Assembly: GCA_944990035.1 (NCBI GenBank)
Contig: CALYLX010000072.1
Location: forward strand, 62,001-126,000
Direction: 5' to 3'
DNA length: 64,000 bases
DNA from: Clitopilus passeckerianus
Taxonomy: Eukaryota; Basidiomycota; Agaricomycetes; Agaricales; Entolomataceae
The translations under genes and the position numbers were made by a program. Positions within the stretch are counted from its first letter, which is position 1; each line of letters opens with the position of its first letter. A model generated the notes under the pieces. It made no database searches. It saw only the letters and a list, made by a program, of their open reading frames with translations, and had not been told where the DNA came from. Shown here in pieces: positions 27,677-39,960 of the stretch.

Positions 27677-28888
27677 ATGCCACTTACAAAGACTGCGAAG
27701 GGGACATTAATATCGGAGACCGCCGGTGTCTCAACATCCTCGCACTTCGAGAACCGCTCTACCCTCGAGCAGACAGCTTCCTTCTTTGACGCATTCTACT
27801 CGAAACGACAGGTGAAATACATTAATATCGCGTGGTTTCATCTTCAGCCGCTGATTAGCTGTAGAGAAAGAAATCTCCTCCAGAATTCCTTACTATTACC
27901 GGAACGGAGGCAGTGCGCTCTACTCACAGCTACTCACCTACATCTCGTGGTCCATCGCGAGGAAGGCGCGTCCCCAAACCAAGGCACGTTTCTCCACGTT
28001 ATCTTGACAGACATCACCAACTGATTGCATTTCTGTGATGTGTAATCCCCTTCAAGGCCCCATATCACCCCCTAATCCTTTGCCGCCACCACTACCTTCC
28101 AGTTCAAGGGTTTCGCGAGCAATATCCGACAATTTCAAACAGCACCCAAAACTGACACAGAAATTGGGCTTTTCTCCGACGAAGATACTCGTACAGGACG
28201 AATCTCCCAACCTTGCTCAAAGGTCCCCGCAGAAAGAAGCCGACTTTGGAGACGGATTAGAAGATCATGGCTCGGGTGCTGAAGTAGATTTGTTTCCGAG
28301 TTCCTGGACTCCGCCCTCAAGTTCTTCGTCCTCCTCCAACCGAGAAGCTCCGTTTCTTCCTTCCGCCTTTTACCTACAAGTCGACCCCCGCTGGGATCAT
28401 CGAAGAGGCGAGCCTGCAGACGTATACATCGTTCCTTCAGAGCAAGGCTTGGCACCGTCCAGAGATCATCGATTTCCACGTGGACGAGGCCCAATAGATT
28501 CTAATTTACGAAGACCTGCTGGTCCGTGTTTGGCTCTCGAATAGGAGCCTGTTGTATTCCAATCCACGTGTACGAGGCATACTAGCAACATGGTTAATCT
28601 CGAGATGAATTCGGACTAACCTGCATGAGTCGGATCCCGAGGATGACGTTCTCCATCAGTTTCTCAAGGGGTCCAAGAAGCCTTTTGAGTGCATTCTGCC
28701 TCTGTTTCAAGGAGTACTGGATGACCACGAGAACAAATTTAAATTCGCGAAGTGCGTACAATCGCAGAACCAGATCCAGAATGGAGTATTCTATCCCACG
28801 GGGTTGAGCGGGCCGACCGTAAATGTTGCTGATCACGATGAACTCTGAATTTTCAATTGACGAGCTCCATCCATCTCTGATCATTCTT
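27677..28888 (+). CDS. unrecognised multi-exon gene, possibly degraded
   Basis: The start at 27677 (MPLTKTAKGTLISETAGVS) follows a TATA-like box, and exon 1 ends before GTGAAA at 27812. Further coding-looking blocks lie in different frames: YYRNGGSALYSQLLTYISW near 27910, KLRFFLPPFTYKSTPAGII near 28350, SKAWHRPEIIDFHVDEAQ near 28450, and ESDPEDDVLHQFLKGSKK followed by PTVNVADHDEL near 28630-28850. Not all can be joined with consistent splice phases. After HVDEAQ the frame meets TAG and then continues with plausible sequence (ILIYEDLLVRVWLSN). This suggests either an intron I did not resolve or a decayed gene. I do not recognise the family, and no function is offered. Confidence 0.35.
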
Positions 28889-29091
28889 GAGGCTGCTGAC
28901 TCTCAGAATTCGGAAGAATCTCTAGTAGCTACAACCATTCAGCCAGCTACGATGTGGTATTTTGTCCGGCGTTGGCATTAAAGGGGAAGGTACGAGGAGC
29001 GCTTGGCAGATTTTAACGGACGTCGTCACCATCGACCGGCGAGTTGTCGGTAGAGCACCTTTCCGAAGGAATGCTACCAGCGTAGTCGAAA

Positions 29092-29099
29092 GGATAAAA
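29092..29099 (+). promoter_or_regulatory. TATA-like GATAAAAG upstream of the esterase gene
   Basis: This TATA-like octamer lies about 55-60 bp before the ATG at 29155. It is a plausible core promoter element judged only by motif and spacing. Confidence 0.35.
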
Positions 29100-29154
29100 G
29101 GCGACCAACCCTGGAGCTAGCTTTACAACCACGTCTGACTTTTCCTCAGCCAAC

Positions 29155-30438
29155 ATGGTTCTGAGTACTCTCTTAAAAGCGTTCACTTTCTCCACACTTG
29201 CGGCTGTGGCCAATGCCGCTGCTGGTCAACTTCAGCAAGTGTCTAACTTCGGTACCAACCCTACTGGAGTACAGATGTTTGTCTACAAGCCCGCCAAGCT
29301 CGCAAACCCTACTCCTCTCATCGTTGCCATCCACTACTGCACTGGTACGGCCCAAGCATTCTTCAGTGGCACCCAATTTGCCACACTTGCTGATACCTAC
29401 GGTTACATCGTCGTTTACCCCGATGCACCCGACCCAGGCGGATGCTGGGATGTCCACACCAATGCTACCCTCACTCACAACGGTGGTGGTGACTCCATTG
29501 CAATCGCATCTATGATCAAGTACTCGATTTCAAACTATGGTGTTGCCTCCGATCGCGTATATGTAACTGGAACCTCCTCTGGTGCTATGATGACCAACGT
29601 CCTTGCTGGTGCTTACCCCGACCTCTTCCAAGCTGGCGCTGCCTTCGCCGGTGTTCCGTACGGATGCTTTGCCGGACCCAACTTGTGGAACAGTGCTTGC
29701 GCCACAGGGACCATTTCCAAGACTGCGCAGCAATGGGTAAGATCCCTCTCATTATCCTGACCCAAGAAATACCAATTCATATTGTTCTTCAGGGTGATCT
29801 GGTACGAAGCGGCTATCCTGGATACACAGGACCCCGTCCCAAGCTGCAAATCTGGCAAGGAACCCTGTAAGTCGATCATACAATCTCAAACTTCCCTTCT
29901 CTGAACCTCCGTCAACAGGGATACCACCCTCAACTACAAGAACTTCCCTGAAGGTATCAAGCAATGGACCAACATCTTCGGATACAGCGGGACCCCATCT
30001 CAGACTCAACAGAATTCTCCGGTCTCTGGTTGGACTCGTCAGATCTTCGGTCCTAACTTCCAGGCTATCAGCGCTGCAAATGTCGACCATAACATCCCCG
30101 TCCAGGCCAACGATGTCCTCAACTGGTTCGGTATCACTGGCGGATCCGGCACTACCACGCCTCCCACCACCACTACACCGCCTACAACAACACCTCCCAC
30201 CACGACCAATCCTCCGGGTGCTCAACAGAGTCATTGGGGTCAATGCGGCGGGTGAGCTCTTATCTAACGTATGATTCGAAGGACAGTGTTGATCCCTCCA
30301 TTGCAGTATCGGCTGGGCCGGACCTACAACTTGCCAGTCCCCTTGGACCTGCCAGGCTGCAAACGCTTTCTACTCTCAGGTCAGAATTCCTCAGCTCCTG
30401 GGGTAGTTGTCGCCTGACATTCTTGACAGTGCTTGTAA
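29155..30438 (+). CDS. secreted CE1 acetylxylan/feruloyl esterase-type enzyme with C-terminal CBM1
   Basis: Exons 29155-29736, 29793-29866, 29919-30251, 30307-30379 and 30430-30438 give 356 aa. The signal peptide is [20 protein letters not shown]. The alpha/beta hydrolase domain has the oxyanion-side [14 protein letters not shown], the nucleophile serine in [14 protein letters not shown] (GxSxG) and a candidate catalytic His in [11 protein letters not shown] Thr/Pro linker ([15 protein letters not shown]) leads to a family 1 cellulose-binding module with four cysteines, [17 protein letters not shown] to FYSQCL. The enzyme class removes acetyl or feruloyl groups from xylan outside the cell, and the CBM1 anchors it on cellulose. 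This points to a plant-litter or wood-degrading lifestyle. Acetylxylan versus feruloyl ester preference is not decided here. The last coding exon is only nine bases and supplies the final Cys. Confidence 0.9.
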
Positions 30439-31006
30439 GCGTATAAAAACAGGGGCATGACATCGGTACTGGTGTAGTCTGTCAATCGAATGTCTTGTGT
30501 ACGTCGTCCAGAAGAATAAAGCTCGGGTGATTTTCGGTGAGAGCTGTAAGGAGCTTTTCAAAGTGCCATCGGCTCAAAAGAATCCGCTGCTGCTGGTGGC
30601 TGTGAAGGAAACCGTGTGATCCCCACCGGCATCCAGATGACTAGATCCCGGTTTGATGTCTTGCTTGAACACCATTGAACTGCGAAAGCACCAAGCCGAT
30701 GGCATCGAGCCTCTTAGGCAACCCTGTGGAAGTTCTTCGTAATAGTTTCTTGCTGGGGAAGCTAAAGCCTATCTAGTTGCGGCGGCGGCCAGAGCTCCTA
30801 GCCGAAAATGGGAGACCCTGACATTTGCTGACGATTATATACAGCCTCATATGGCACCGAACCGAGTCACCTGAAAGAGCCCATTCTCGACCCCATACAC
30901 TGCTTTAGACTCAATTAGACCGGCACTGGATTGCCTAGAATCTGATCAGCAGGGCACTAAAACTTCTTTTGTTCTTGATTGGGGAACTTCTTTATTCTTC
31001 GCAACT
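30439..31006. other. intergenic, nothing convincing
   Basis: 3' flank of the esterase and 5' flank of the next gene. No coding, repeat or RNA signal was seen. Confidence 0.4.
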
Positions 31007-32551
31007 ATGGTCATGTACAAGACTGCTGCCTCAAGCTTACTCAACCTAGAGGACCGTTGGTTTTCGGCCAGTACAGGTGAGTACAGGATCAATTGAGGGC
31101 AAGGTTCTGAAAACTAACCATTGTCGCGGTAGAACGCCTGCATCCTCTAAAGTTGTCCGGTTCTGCCTTGGACGTCTCCTCCGCAACCACTCATTCGGGC
31201 GGTCTGAACCTTGACATGCCTGTTCCCGTGCGGGCGTTCACACCATCACCAGAAGAATTCAGATTTGTGCGTATGCATGATTCCGCGATTATTCCTTCTA
31301 ACACTTCGTATTGCAGGAGTTCGCATCTTTGTCCAGTGGAAACACTCTTTCCCTCATCCCTCCCAGAGTCAATGCACTCAAAGACAGTCCACAAATATCC
31401 CATCGCCAACGACTTCCACGCGTTCGCGTGCCACCATCAGATCTCTGGAACCTATTGGATGCCAAGTCACCGTCATCTCAACAGCACACGACCTCACTAC
31501 CCTGCGGGCCCACCGCATCCTCCGACGCTTCTTCCATCCATTACAATGAAGACAAGGCGGCTTCTGTTGGTGGTCCAATGGCAGTGGACCGTCGGCCTTC
31601 CGCTCCCATGAGTAGGCAATCTCCCATCGGGACAGGACGGCCTCAGGGAAATGAATCTGGATCTCACCAATTTGAAGATCTTACGAACCCTTGGGGCTCA
31701 GGCTCCCCAGCTACATCATCATCTCGCCTATCTCCCCCTTCACCGACATCTGACGACACGATACTCGTCTCGTTATCGCCAGGGATAGCGGCCGGAAGAA
31801 GGACCCCAACGCCACTGTCCCGTTCTTTCTTTGATGTGTTGCTCGAAAATAAACGAAGGCATCCTCATGCCCCTACTATGGTGTCCATGTTGAACCCTTT
31901 GCGGGAGCAGGTGACATTCCGAGCATGGGCATGCATCCCTGTGCGATCCGGTGGCCACCCAACCAAAGAGCAGTTAGCTCTACCGAGCTCAAGGTTCCAA
32001 AATTCCCTTCCTTCTCTTTACCAGTCCACTCGTTCCCGGCAGTAAGTTCTTTCTTTGCTACATACCTTTCATCCATTCATATTGTTTCCAGGGCTTGTGA
32101 TCTTGCCTGTTCCAACCTTCGCGTAAACAAGCGATTCTACCTCAGGAAGACCTCATACCACTGTTCACACTGCAAAAAGGACTCAGTTTACAAAAAGCTC
32201 CTCGTCATCCTCTATTTCGGGAACCACCTCCGCAACCTGTTCAAACCATCTTTATATGGTCGACCGACTTACGCCCGCTCTACAAATGCTTTGAAATTGG
32301 ACACCAAAACTAACTCGGCTTTAAGTAACCTAATGGGCAGACCGGCAGTGGTCGTAGACTCCGAATCATTCATGGATGAAGGTTCGGATATCTTGGACAC
32401 CCCACTTTTAAAAGACCTCGACGATTTCGACGACTACGAAGATGCACTGGATGACATGGACGAAGGCATTCTTGCAGGCGAAGATTCACTGGAGCTTGAA
32501 GGGGTTGATGCGGACGGAGATACGGAGATGCACGACGCAGACCTTAATTGA
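31007..32551 (+). CDS. unknown 462-aa protein with Ser/Pro-rich middle and acidic tail
   Basis: Exons 31007-31076, 31133-31266, 31317-32041 and 32092-32551 join with consistent phases. The start reads MVMYKTAASSLLNLEDRW. The middle is disordered, Ser/Thr/Pro-rich and carries several SP and TP sites (SPPSPTSDD, GRRTPTPLSRS). Exon 4 has a basic segment with paired cysteines (YHCSHCKKDSVYKKLL), then a strongly acidic end (DDFDDYEDALDDMDEG, ending DTEMHDADLN). The composition suggests a nuclear or regulatory protein with a phospho-regulated linker, but no domain is recognised. The acidic tail could be an activation or chaperone-like region, which is conjecture. The frame is clean throughout. Confidence 0.65.
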
Positions 32552-32735
32552 TGACCATTCTTTTTCATGACCTTCACGCACATAGACATAGACTACAATT
32601 GCATTTGTATAATATAAAAACACATAAGATATATTCCCTGGTATAGATAGAAATACATTGCCCTCGTACATTCGTTCATTTCAATATTATGCAAGCCCCC
32701 TTCCACCTTTGACCATCTTCTCGCATTCGCAGTCC

Positions 32736-35700
32736 TCAGAACACGTTGTATTGCCTGGTCAAAGGCAGCTCCGTGGCAGCTTCGACTGTCATGGGAATAT
32801 CGTCCGCCTTGACCTCATAGTTCTCTGGGTCGACTTCCATACGAGGAGTATACGAATTCCACTTCAAGTCCTTTTTCGTGACCGTCCTGCAACCCTTGAC
32901 AGCCTCCACCCTCTTCTTCAAGCCGTAGGTCTGAACCGTATTGGAAGTGATACTGATTTGTGAAACGAATGCGAGCGAATTAAGTGACGCCGCGGAGACT
33001 TTTGAGCCCCACATGGGTTTGAGTGAGATCGGTTGGACCGTTGCGATGGAGCCGTTTCCGTCACCCATCTGAAAGAGGCAACGACAATCACAAAACCGTG
33101 GATTATAATCAAATATGGAATGTGGAACGAAGGAAGTGAGATAGGTTAACTTGGCATAGAAGTGAATCCACTGACCTGAGCGAGGACAATTACACCACTC
33201 TTGAGCACCATCTCGGGCTTCGCACCAAAATTCTCCGGTTTCCACATCACCAAATCCGCAAGCTTTCCTGGTGCAATATCACCAATGACATGGCTGATTC
33301 CGTGGGTCATCGCACTATCAGGACAAATAGTTCAATAAAGGCCAAGAAAAAGAAGCAGCAAAACTGACGGATTAATTGTGTACTTGCTGATATACCTCTT
33401 CACCCTCGCATTGTCCTTCCCTTCCTCGTCTCCCAGATCGGCTAGCGGACCTCTCATCTCCTTCATCTTGTTCGCAGTCCTCCAGGTCCGGCTCACAACC
33501 TCGCCCACGCGGCCCATTGCCTGTGAATCAGAACTGATCATTGAGATTGCTCCCAAGTCATGAAGAACATCTTCGGCAGCCATAGTCTCTCCACGAATGC
33601 GAGAATCTGCGAATGCGACATCTTCCTGGAGATTAGGGTCCAGGTGATGGCAGACAACCAACATCTATGGGGCGAGGGCAGGTGTAAGAATATGAAAAGG
33701 AGGTAAATCCGGGTGGGACATACGTCGAAATGCTCTGCAACGGTATTCTTGGCAAATGGTCTGGTCGGGTTTGTAGAGCTTGGCAGTACATTATCCTCTC
33801 CAACAACAGTGATGATATCTGGCGCATGTCCTCCGCCGGCACCTTCTGTGTGATAGGTGTGGATCGCTCGACCTCTGAATGCCTTGATAGTTCCTACATG
33901 CACAAGATAGTTGTCGTCAGCTTCAGACTTGCTCAAAATCTGGGAATGACTTACGGTCAACGTATCCACTCTCGTTCAGGGTATCGGTGTGAATCGCAAC
34001 CTGGACATCATATTTCTCCGCGACAGCAAGACAACTGTCAATAGCAGCTGGCGTGCTCCCCCAATCCTCGTGCAGCTTCAAGCCAATGGCTCCTGCCCTC
34101 ACTGTCTCCTCGAGTCCAATTGCACCATTATATGGAACGACTGTCGAAAGCTCTCCGCCTTGCCCAATGGGAGACCCTCCCTTGCCTGCGTCATTGCCCT
34201 TGCCGGTAAAGCCGACATTCATTGGTAGCCCATCCGTCGCAGCCAGCATCATCCTCATCCAGATTGGGCCCGGTGTGGCCGTCGTTGCGAGTGTGCCGTG
34301 GTTTGGTCCCGTTCCGCCACCGATCATTGTCGTTGTTCCGCCTGCAAGGGCTTCGTCTACCTGCTGTGGACAGATGAAATGGATATGGGTATCGATTGCT
34401 CCAGCGGTGATGATCATCTTCTCCCCAGCGAGGACTTCCGTAGTAGCGCCAATAATCATGTTTGAGGGATGGATTCCTGACTGGGTATCTGGATTTCCAG
34501 ATTTGCCTATACCAACGATGTATCCTGCTTTAACACCTATATCGGCCTGGAAAGGGAGGATTAGTGTCGGGCGTTTTTGTATGTTCTACAATGACAGACC
34601 TTGTAAATGCCACTCCAGTCGATGATCAATGCATTGGTGATTACAAGGTCAAGGCATTCTTCAGCGGACCGGTTTGTAGCTTGTCCCATGCCCTCTCGGA
34701 TGACTTTGCCACCGCCAAACTTGACTTCATCGCCGTACAACGTCTGTCAGAAGGTCAGGGTCAGAAATAAGACGAACTGAAGGCCAAGAAAATCGCCTCA
34801 CATGATCCCGTTCCACCTCAACCCATAGGTTCGTATCCCCGAGTCTAACCCTATCTCCTGTCGTAGGACCAAACATCTTGATGTATGTCTCTCTTTCAAG
34901 GACCTCAACCCACTTCGGCACGTCAGGGTCACCTTCAGGTTCATTACCCATTGGGATGGGAGAAAGACCGTCCCATATTGGCGCATCGGGCTGGGGTTGG
35001 TGTCTGAATCCCATCTTGACCAAATTCTCTACAATCTCGTCGGTCCTCCTGGGGTCGTATACGCCCGAAGCCAGATTGTTGCCGCCAGAGATTATTCTTG
35101 AGCCACCAATATCCACAAGGGTTACTGTCTGTGGATCATGCTCAAATCGCTTGGCGGTACCAGCGGCAATATCGAGACGTTTTCCATACGCCAGTGCTCG
35201 ATCGAACTCCAGGTCCGGATTTGTTTCGATGAAATGATAGTGCGAGCCAACCTACTCCGGATGATTAGAGGAGCCCAAATTACGGCACAAAATGGCTACA
35301 TACCTGAATGGGCCGATCACCTTTGTTATGGACTTTGAGAATTACTTTTGAACGTCCACTGTTAATCTGGATTGGCGCGTCTGCCTTAGCAATGACTGCG
35401 CCAGCGGTTTTCTCCGGCGATATATCGTCTTCGTTGAAGGCAGGGAATAGTTTGTCGGAAGGGGTAGGGAGGAAGGAGCCATACAATGCCGCATTAATGT
35501 CACCGTCCGGGGAAGAGATAGGTTCATGGACGGTGAGCAGGAAGACTCCATCATCAAAGGTGCCTTCGACTTGTATGTCGTGAATTAGGTCTGCGACTCC
35601 TGGAAGGACGTGCCTATACCCCAGGATGTTCTTCCCCTTTTCCATAAGATCGCTGACGGAAGGTGCAATTCCGTCGGGCTGTAACTCTCCACCATCACGG

Positions 35701-35914
35701 ATGAGTTCGTGCAAAACCGTGCAGAGCAAAGCAATAGCTTCGGTCCGGTTGAGTCGCAGGCCACGAGCAAGGCGTTTTTGTGCTAAGAAACCAGCCTAAG
35801 TGCACGAGAAAAGGGGAAGGTTGAGTATGAGAAACGAAGTCACGACTGTGAAATGATATGGCCACGTACCTGATGTAAAAGAAGCTTTTCTTGCTCCCTT
35901 GGATGTAAACGCAT
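32736..35914 (-). CDS. urease (nickel-dependent, single-chain fungal type)
   Basis: Start at 35914 ([21 protein letters not shown]), stop at 32736. The order is gamma-like region ([19 protein letters not shown]), beta-like region ([21 protein letters not shown]), then the alpha catalytic part, as in plant and fungal single-chain ureases of about 840 aa. Active-site elements are visible: the HIH ligands in AIDTHIHFI, the carbamylated Lys in [12 protein letters not shown], His in [13 protein letters not shown], the flap/histidine segment [29 protein letters not shown], and Asp in SSDSQAMGR. It hydrolyses urea to ammonia and carbamate in the cytosol and needs nickel and urease accessory proteins, none of which are nearby. 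About eleven small introns are present. The gene looks functional. Confidence 0.93.
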
Positions 35915-36373
35915 TTCTGGTGAGGGTATATGGTTAAGGAACCTTGAGCCCTACCCCAGACGGTGGACAAGGGTAGAAAAATGAGGTTCCGGAGCAGCGA
36001 GATAAGCCTCAGGGACTTTGAAGGGTCTATGTTATCCGCGACATCACGTGTAGAGATAAGGACATAGAGCCGAGAGAAAGCTGGAAATAGTCGTATTTTT
36101 CTTGCGAAAATATGCCGAAGCAATGGATGGCCCCAAGGTCTCGTTCATGAGCGAACACATGAACATCCTGTTGTTGCAGGGGAGAAATGGTATTGGTTTG
36201 AGTTAAAGGAGGGTTTGGTGGCTGTGCCACCCTGGCATTCGGAATGTATGGTGGTCAATGAAATGTGTTGGCATTTACAGAGAAGGATTGGAATGCATAG
36301 GGCAAAGAGAATACAATGATAGATACTAGTATACAGTGATAAATTGCACCACCAAATGAAATTCTTACAACCT
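35915..36373. other. spacer between the urease start and the 3' end of NLR copy 3
   Basis: Both neighbours are on the minus strand. The spacer holds the 3' flank of NLR copy 3 and the urease promoter. Small frames on the minus strand are chance. Confidence 0.4.
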
Positions 36374-39300
36374 TCAGGATCGCTCGGGATACGAATAGTA
36401 TGGATACACAGGCTCGTCGTCAGGATGACCCTCCTTAAACCCAATGAATTCCAGATTGCGAACCGCACGCCCACTGATAGTTGAGATACTCCAACCTGAT
36501 CCTTTCTTGCATTCCTTAATTATCTCTTCGTACGCCAGGCGCGCTGCAAGCCAGTCCTGATTGCGAACGTACACTTCGGCAAGCTCCTCAAGAATCAGGC
36601 TGATTTCATAAGGCCATCCAACCTTATGTGCACTGGTCAGACCGTTTCGCAACGTTACCAGGAGATCTGGTCCCCAATCCTCCACCTTCTTCATGCAACG
36701 AGCCTTGCAAAGGTAGAAGAAGCTGTCCTCGGGTAGGAGTTCTCGTGCCGTCAGCTCGAGCGCCTGATCAACAGTGAGGCGAGCCTCCTCGGGTTGATCC
36801 TCTTTCAGGTAATACCTAATCAAGGCGAGTTGGCAGAATCTGAGGTCATATGGTCGTTGGGTGGCTGAGAAGATCTCCTGCGTCTCCAAAAACTGTGCCA
36901 GGATTTGGGGATACTCCACACTGGTCATCGGGAGCATTAACCAGTCTAGTTCAGCCGTCCAGAACTTGACAAGCCCATATATAACGCGGTCTGATTCGAA
37001 AAATGGCTCCCAGCGAGACTTGATCTCGGATAAGGTAGCGTCAAGCTTTTCTCTCCAGCCAGGGTCGCTTTCGTCATCGTGGATGCAATAGAGGATCGGA
37101 TAGTCTGAGATACACGCTTTGAGCGGCATCCCAAGGGCCAAATACATGTCCCTGGCCTTCGCAAATCCGTCAATGGCTAACGAGTTTAGCCAAAGATTAG
37201 ATTGCTGTCGTGCAAGGCAAAATGTAGCCTCCGCCTCGTGCAATGGGCTTTGTGAGCGCTGCGCCACTACTAAAACCTGCTCAGCCGTGTCAAGGCGTGG
37301 GCGGGTCCAGCACTGGTAGAAGGTGAAGGTAAGGAATGCGTCAAGCTGGATTGCGGTCGGTAGGGTTGCGTTCGGGCCGTGTAGTTCTCGGAGAATCTCC
37401 GCCAGGACTGCCTGCAGATTGACTTCTTGGGCTGCAATTTCCAGCATATCCGTCTTGTAGCGTGGGTCATTGGGACCCTCGATCATCGACTTGCGGGCGG
37501 AGAGGAAACCAATGCATGCATCGTGGACAGAATGGCGGATTGTGTCAGGAATGCGGTTGTGTTGTCGCATGTAGGATTGGACAACTGGAAGGACGAGTAG
37601 GTGCACCTTCTTCATCCCCTCTATGATCAACTCCCGAGTAACCACGAGAGCGGCATTGCGAAGGGTGCTCAACCCTGCAAGCCTCCATGACTTGATCCAT
37701 ATTGACAGGTCGTCCTGATATACCCCGCCTGGAAGCATGGAGAGAACCTGCAACAGTTCAACCGCACCCTGCGATGTCGTGACGTATTTGCTCTTGACTG
37801 AGAGTTCTATGGAGTTGTCCATGCCCTTCGAACTATCTTCAACATCTGCGAGCATCTCGGAGCCGAGCGCATGCCATTCCGAGAGCATTTGGGTCGGTGA
37901 AGCGCTGGCGTACTTGGCTTGGGTCGCCACCAATGTCACCGCGTATGGAAGACGCCCGATGGCTTCAAGTAATGGGTCAAGGTCTTCGTTGTTTTCTGCC
38001 CATGGTTCGTACGTGGTGTAGATGCGTCTACAATCCTCGAGGCTCAGTATGTCCAAACGCTCTGCCTGCCAATGCAGGAGCGGCGGGAATTCTGAGCGCA
38101 TTGTGACAATGATGGAGACGTTTGACAACTTGTCAAGCGCTCGGAGAATGTTCCGGGTTAGCGTCTGGTCGCCTTCCACTGGGTGCCATGTGGTTTCAAA
38201 GTTGTCGAGGAGAATAATATATGGATTATTATCTTGCTCCAAGGTAGTAACCATTGCTTGAAGGGGATCGGTTTGGCTAGCCGTACCAAAACGACGGGCA
38301 AGGTACGCCAAAAGAGTACTGGGGGATGTGAGGCTTATACACGGGGCCCAGATGCAGTTCTTGGTAGCAAACTTTGCTTTGACCGAGGGATGGTCAATGG
38401 CCGCAAGAGCTGTTGAAGTCTTTCCGATTCCGCCTGGGCCAAGGATGCACACGCGGGACTGTTTCGTATCACCGCTGACTAGTGCTGCAGCAATGCGCTC
38501 CACCACTACATCTCGTCCCAGAAAGACTTCGGGGACGGGAGGCATCTCTGTAGAGGCGGCGAAAAGGTCGGTTTCAGCTCCTGTCCTTTCCAGCATTGCC
38601 CGAAGTTCGTCAACAGAGCTCTTCATCTCGCGAACTTCGACCTCGATATGTTCAACCTTCTGAACGACGACTCTGGTGAGGCCGTAAATCTCCTCTAGTT
38701 GATTATGTATTTTCGTGAGATCTTGCGCAGCATGGATTCCGCGCAGGGTCTGTTGTATAACAAATATGAATGGTAGGGAAGATTGTAGCAGGAAAAGGGT
38801 ACTGACCTGAAAACGATCGATTCCATCCTGGAAACATTCCACGCATTCCTCAATGGTCTTCATATTCGCATCGGGGAGTAGAGTCGTCAAAACGACATTT
38901 TGGTTGCTAATGGCTTCCAAACGTGTCGTGATCGAGGTCAGGCAACTATAGAATGAAGGAATGAGTCGATGAGTTATGGGCATGAAGGTTGAAAAGAACA
39001 TACACTTTCAGATCCTGAAGTTCTTCAATGAGGCCTTGAGATGTCTTGAATATGGGATTGTCCCCTGGCTCTTTGGCGATTTTTGCAATGACCAAGAGAA
39101 AGCTTGCTACACGATTCTTCAAATCCCTCACTCTTTCTTGCACCTGATTTATAGTCTACACAATGTCAAACGAGAAAACCAATCATGGATTTGGTAGAAC
39201 ACCTACCTCGCATGTGGTTATCATGGAGACCCCAATGTCCAGAACTTCCTTAACGAGAGGGACACCAACTAGACCTGCGACACCACTCAAAATGTCGATC

Positions 39301-39538
39301 GTTCTTTTGGTGGCTTCAATGGCATATTCTTTCTTCGAAGGAGTAGCTGCCTCGGGTTCTGTCTCATCTCGTTGTTTCGAAGAGCCTTTGGCGATAGTGG
39401 AGCCCTTCTCCGCCTGTCGAAAGGTTTTAGCGCCTGAGTGGGGTTGTGATTACCAGCACGCACCTCTCGTGACCTCTTCGGCTTCCCCTTCGTCCTTCTT
39501 TTCAGCCATGAGAAACATCCTGAATCATGGCTGGGCAT
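36374..39538 (-). CDS. NLR copy 3: intact STAND receptor (MLKL/HeLo-like, NB-ARC, TPR-like)
   Basis: Exons in gene order are 39538-39464, 39413-39207, 39155-39004, 38945-38807 and 38749-36374. The first four are 75, 207, 152 and 139 nt, exactly as in NLR copy 2. They give 982 aa. The leader is MPSHDSGCFSWLKRRTKGKP. Helical segments follow (YAIEATKRTIDILSGVAGL, VQERVRDLKNRVASFLLVI, IEECVECFQDGIDRFQ). The NTPase has Walker A GPGGIGKTST at about 295, YIILLDNFETTWHP, VSIIVTMRSEFPPLLHW and IGRLPYAVTLVATQA. The C-terminal half is helical and TPR-like (AIDGFAKARDMYLALGMP, DWLAARLAYEEIIKECKK). It is divergently paired with the broken copy at 39961-43199. Function as a regulated-cell-death or incompatibility receptor is inferred from domain order only. 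Confidence 0.88.
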
Positions 39539-39960
39539 CTTGGAAGCAGCAGAAGCACAAATGCTGTGGAATCTCAGTTTGAAAGGACATGCTGCATACT
39601 GGTGCCTGGCACAAGCCGTCTTCAAGACTAAATGAATTGAATCATGGGTCACTACTCTGGTCTGTCACCGAGCGCTAAAGAGGCAAAGGTTTGAAACTGC
39701 GGGAACTGGCTTTCGAGGTGGAAGGTAGGTAACAGGTAATGACAACAGACGAACTTCTACATGATTCGGATACGCGACCAAGCGCGAATTGGTCAACGTC
39801 TTCCGTTCTGCACTGATGGGTGATTCTCAAATCCTTCAATTTCAAACCTCTATGTTTTCTCGGCCACCAATCCTTCTTTCGGTTGTTTGCGGAATAGCTT
39901 GACAGATTAGCGCCTGATCACCAGCGCTGGCAGCCGTAAATCCAGGTTAAACGTGTTGCA
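39539..39960. promoter_or_regulatory. intergenic region between head-to-head NLR copies
   Basis: Roughly 420-450 bp separates the ATG of NLR copy 3 (minus) and the start region of NLR copy 4 (plus), so a common promoter region is likely. No obvious TATA box or palindromic operator stands out. Confidence 0.4.

Noticed and set aside
39287..39652. 121-codon minus-strand frame covering the NLR copy 3 start
   Set aside because: It reads through the first intron in the wrong frame. The spliced leader exon (75 nt) joined to the 207-nt exon matches the paralogue exactly.
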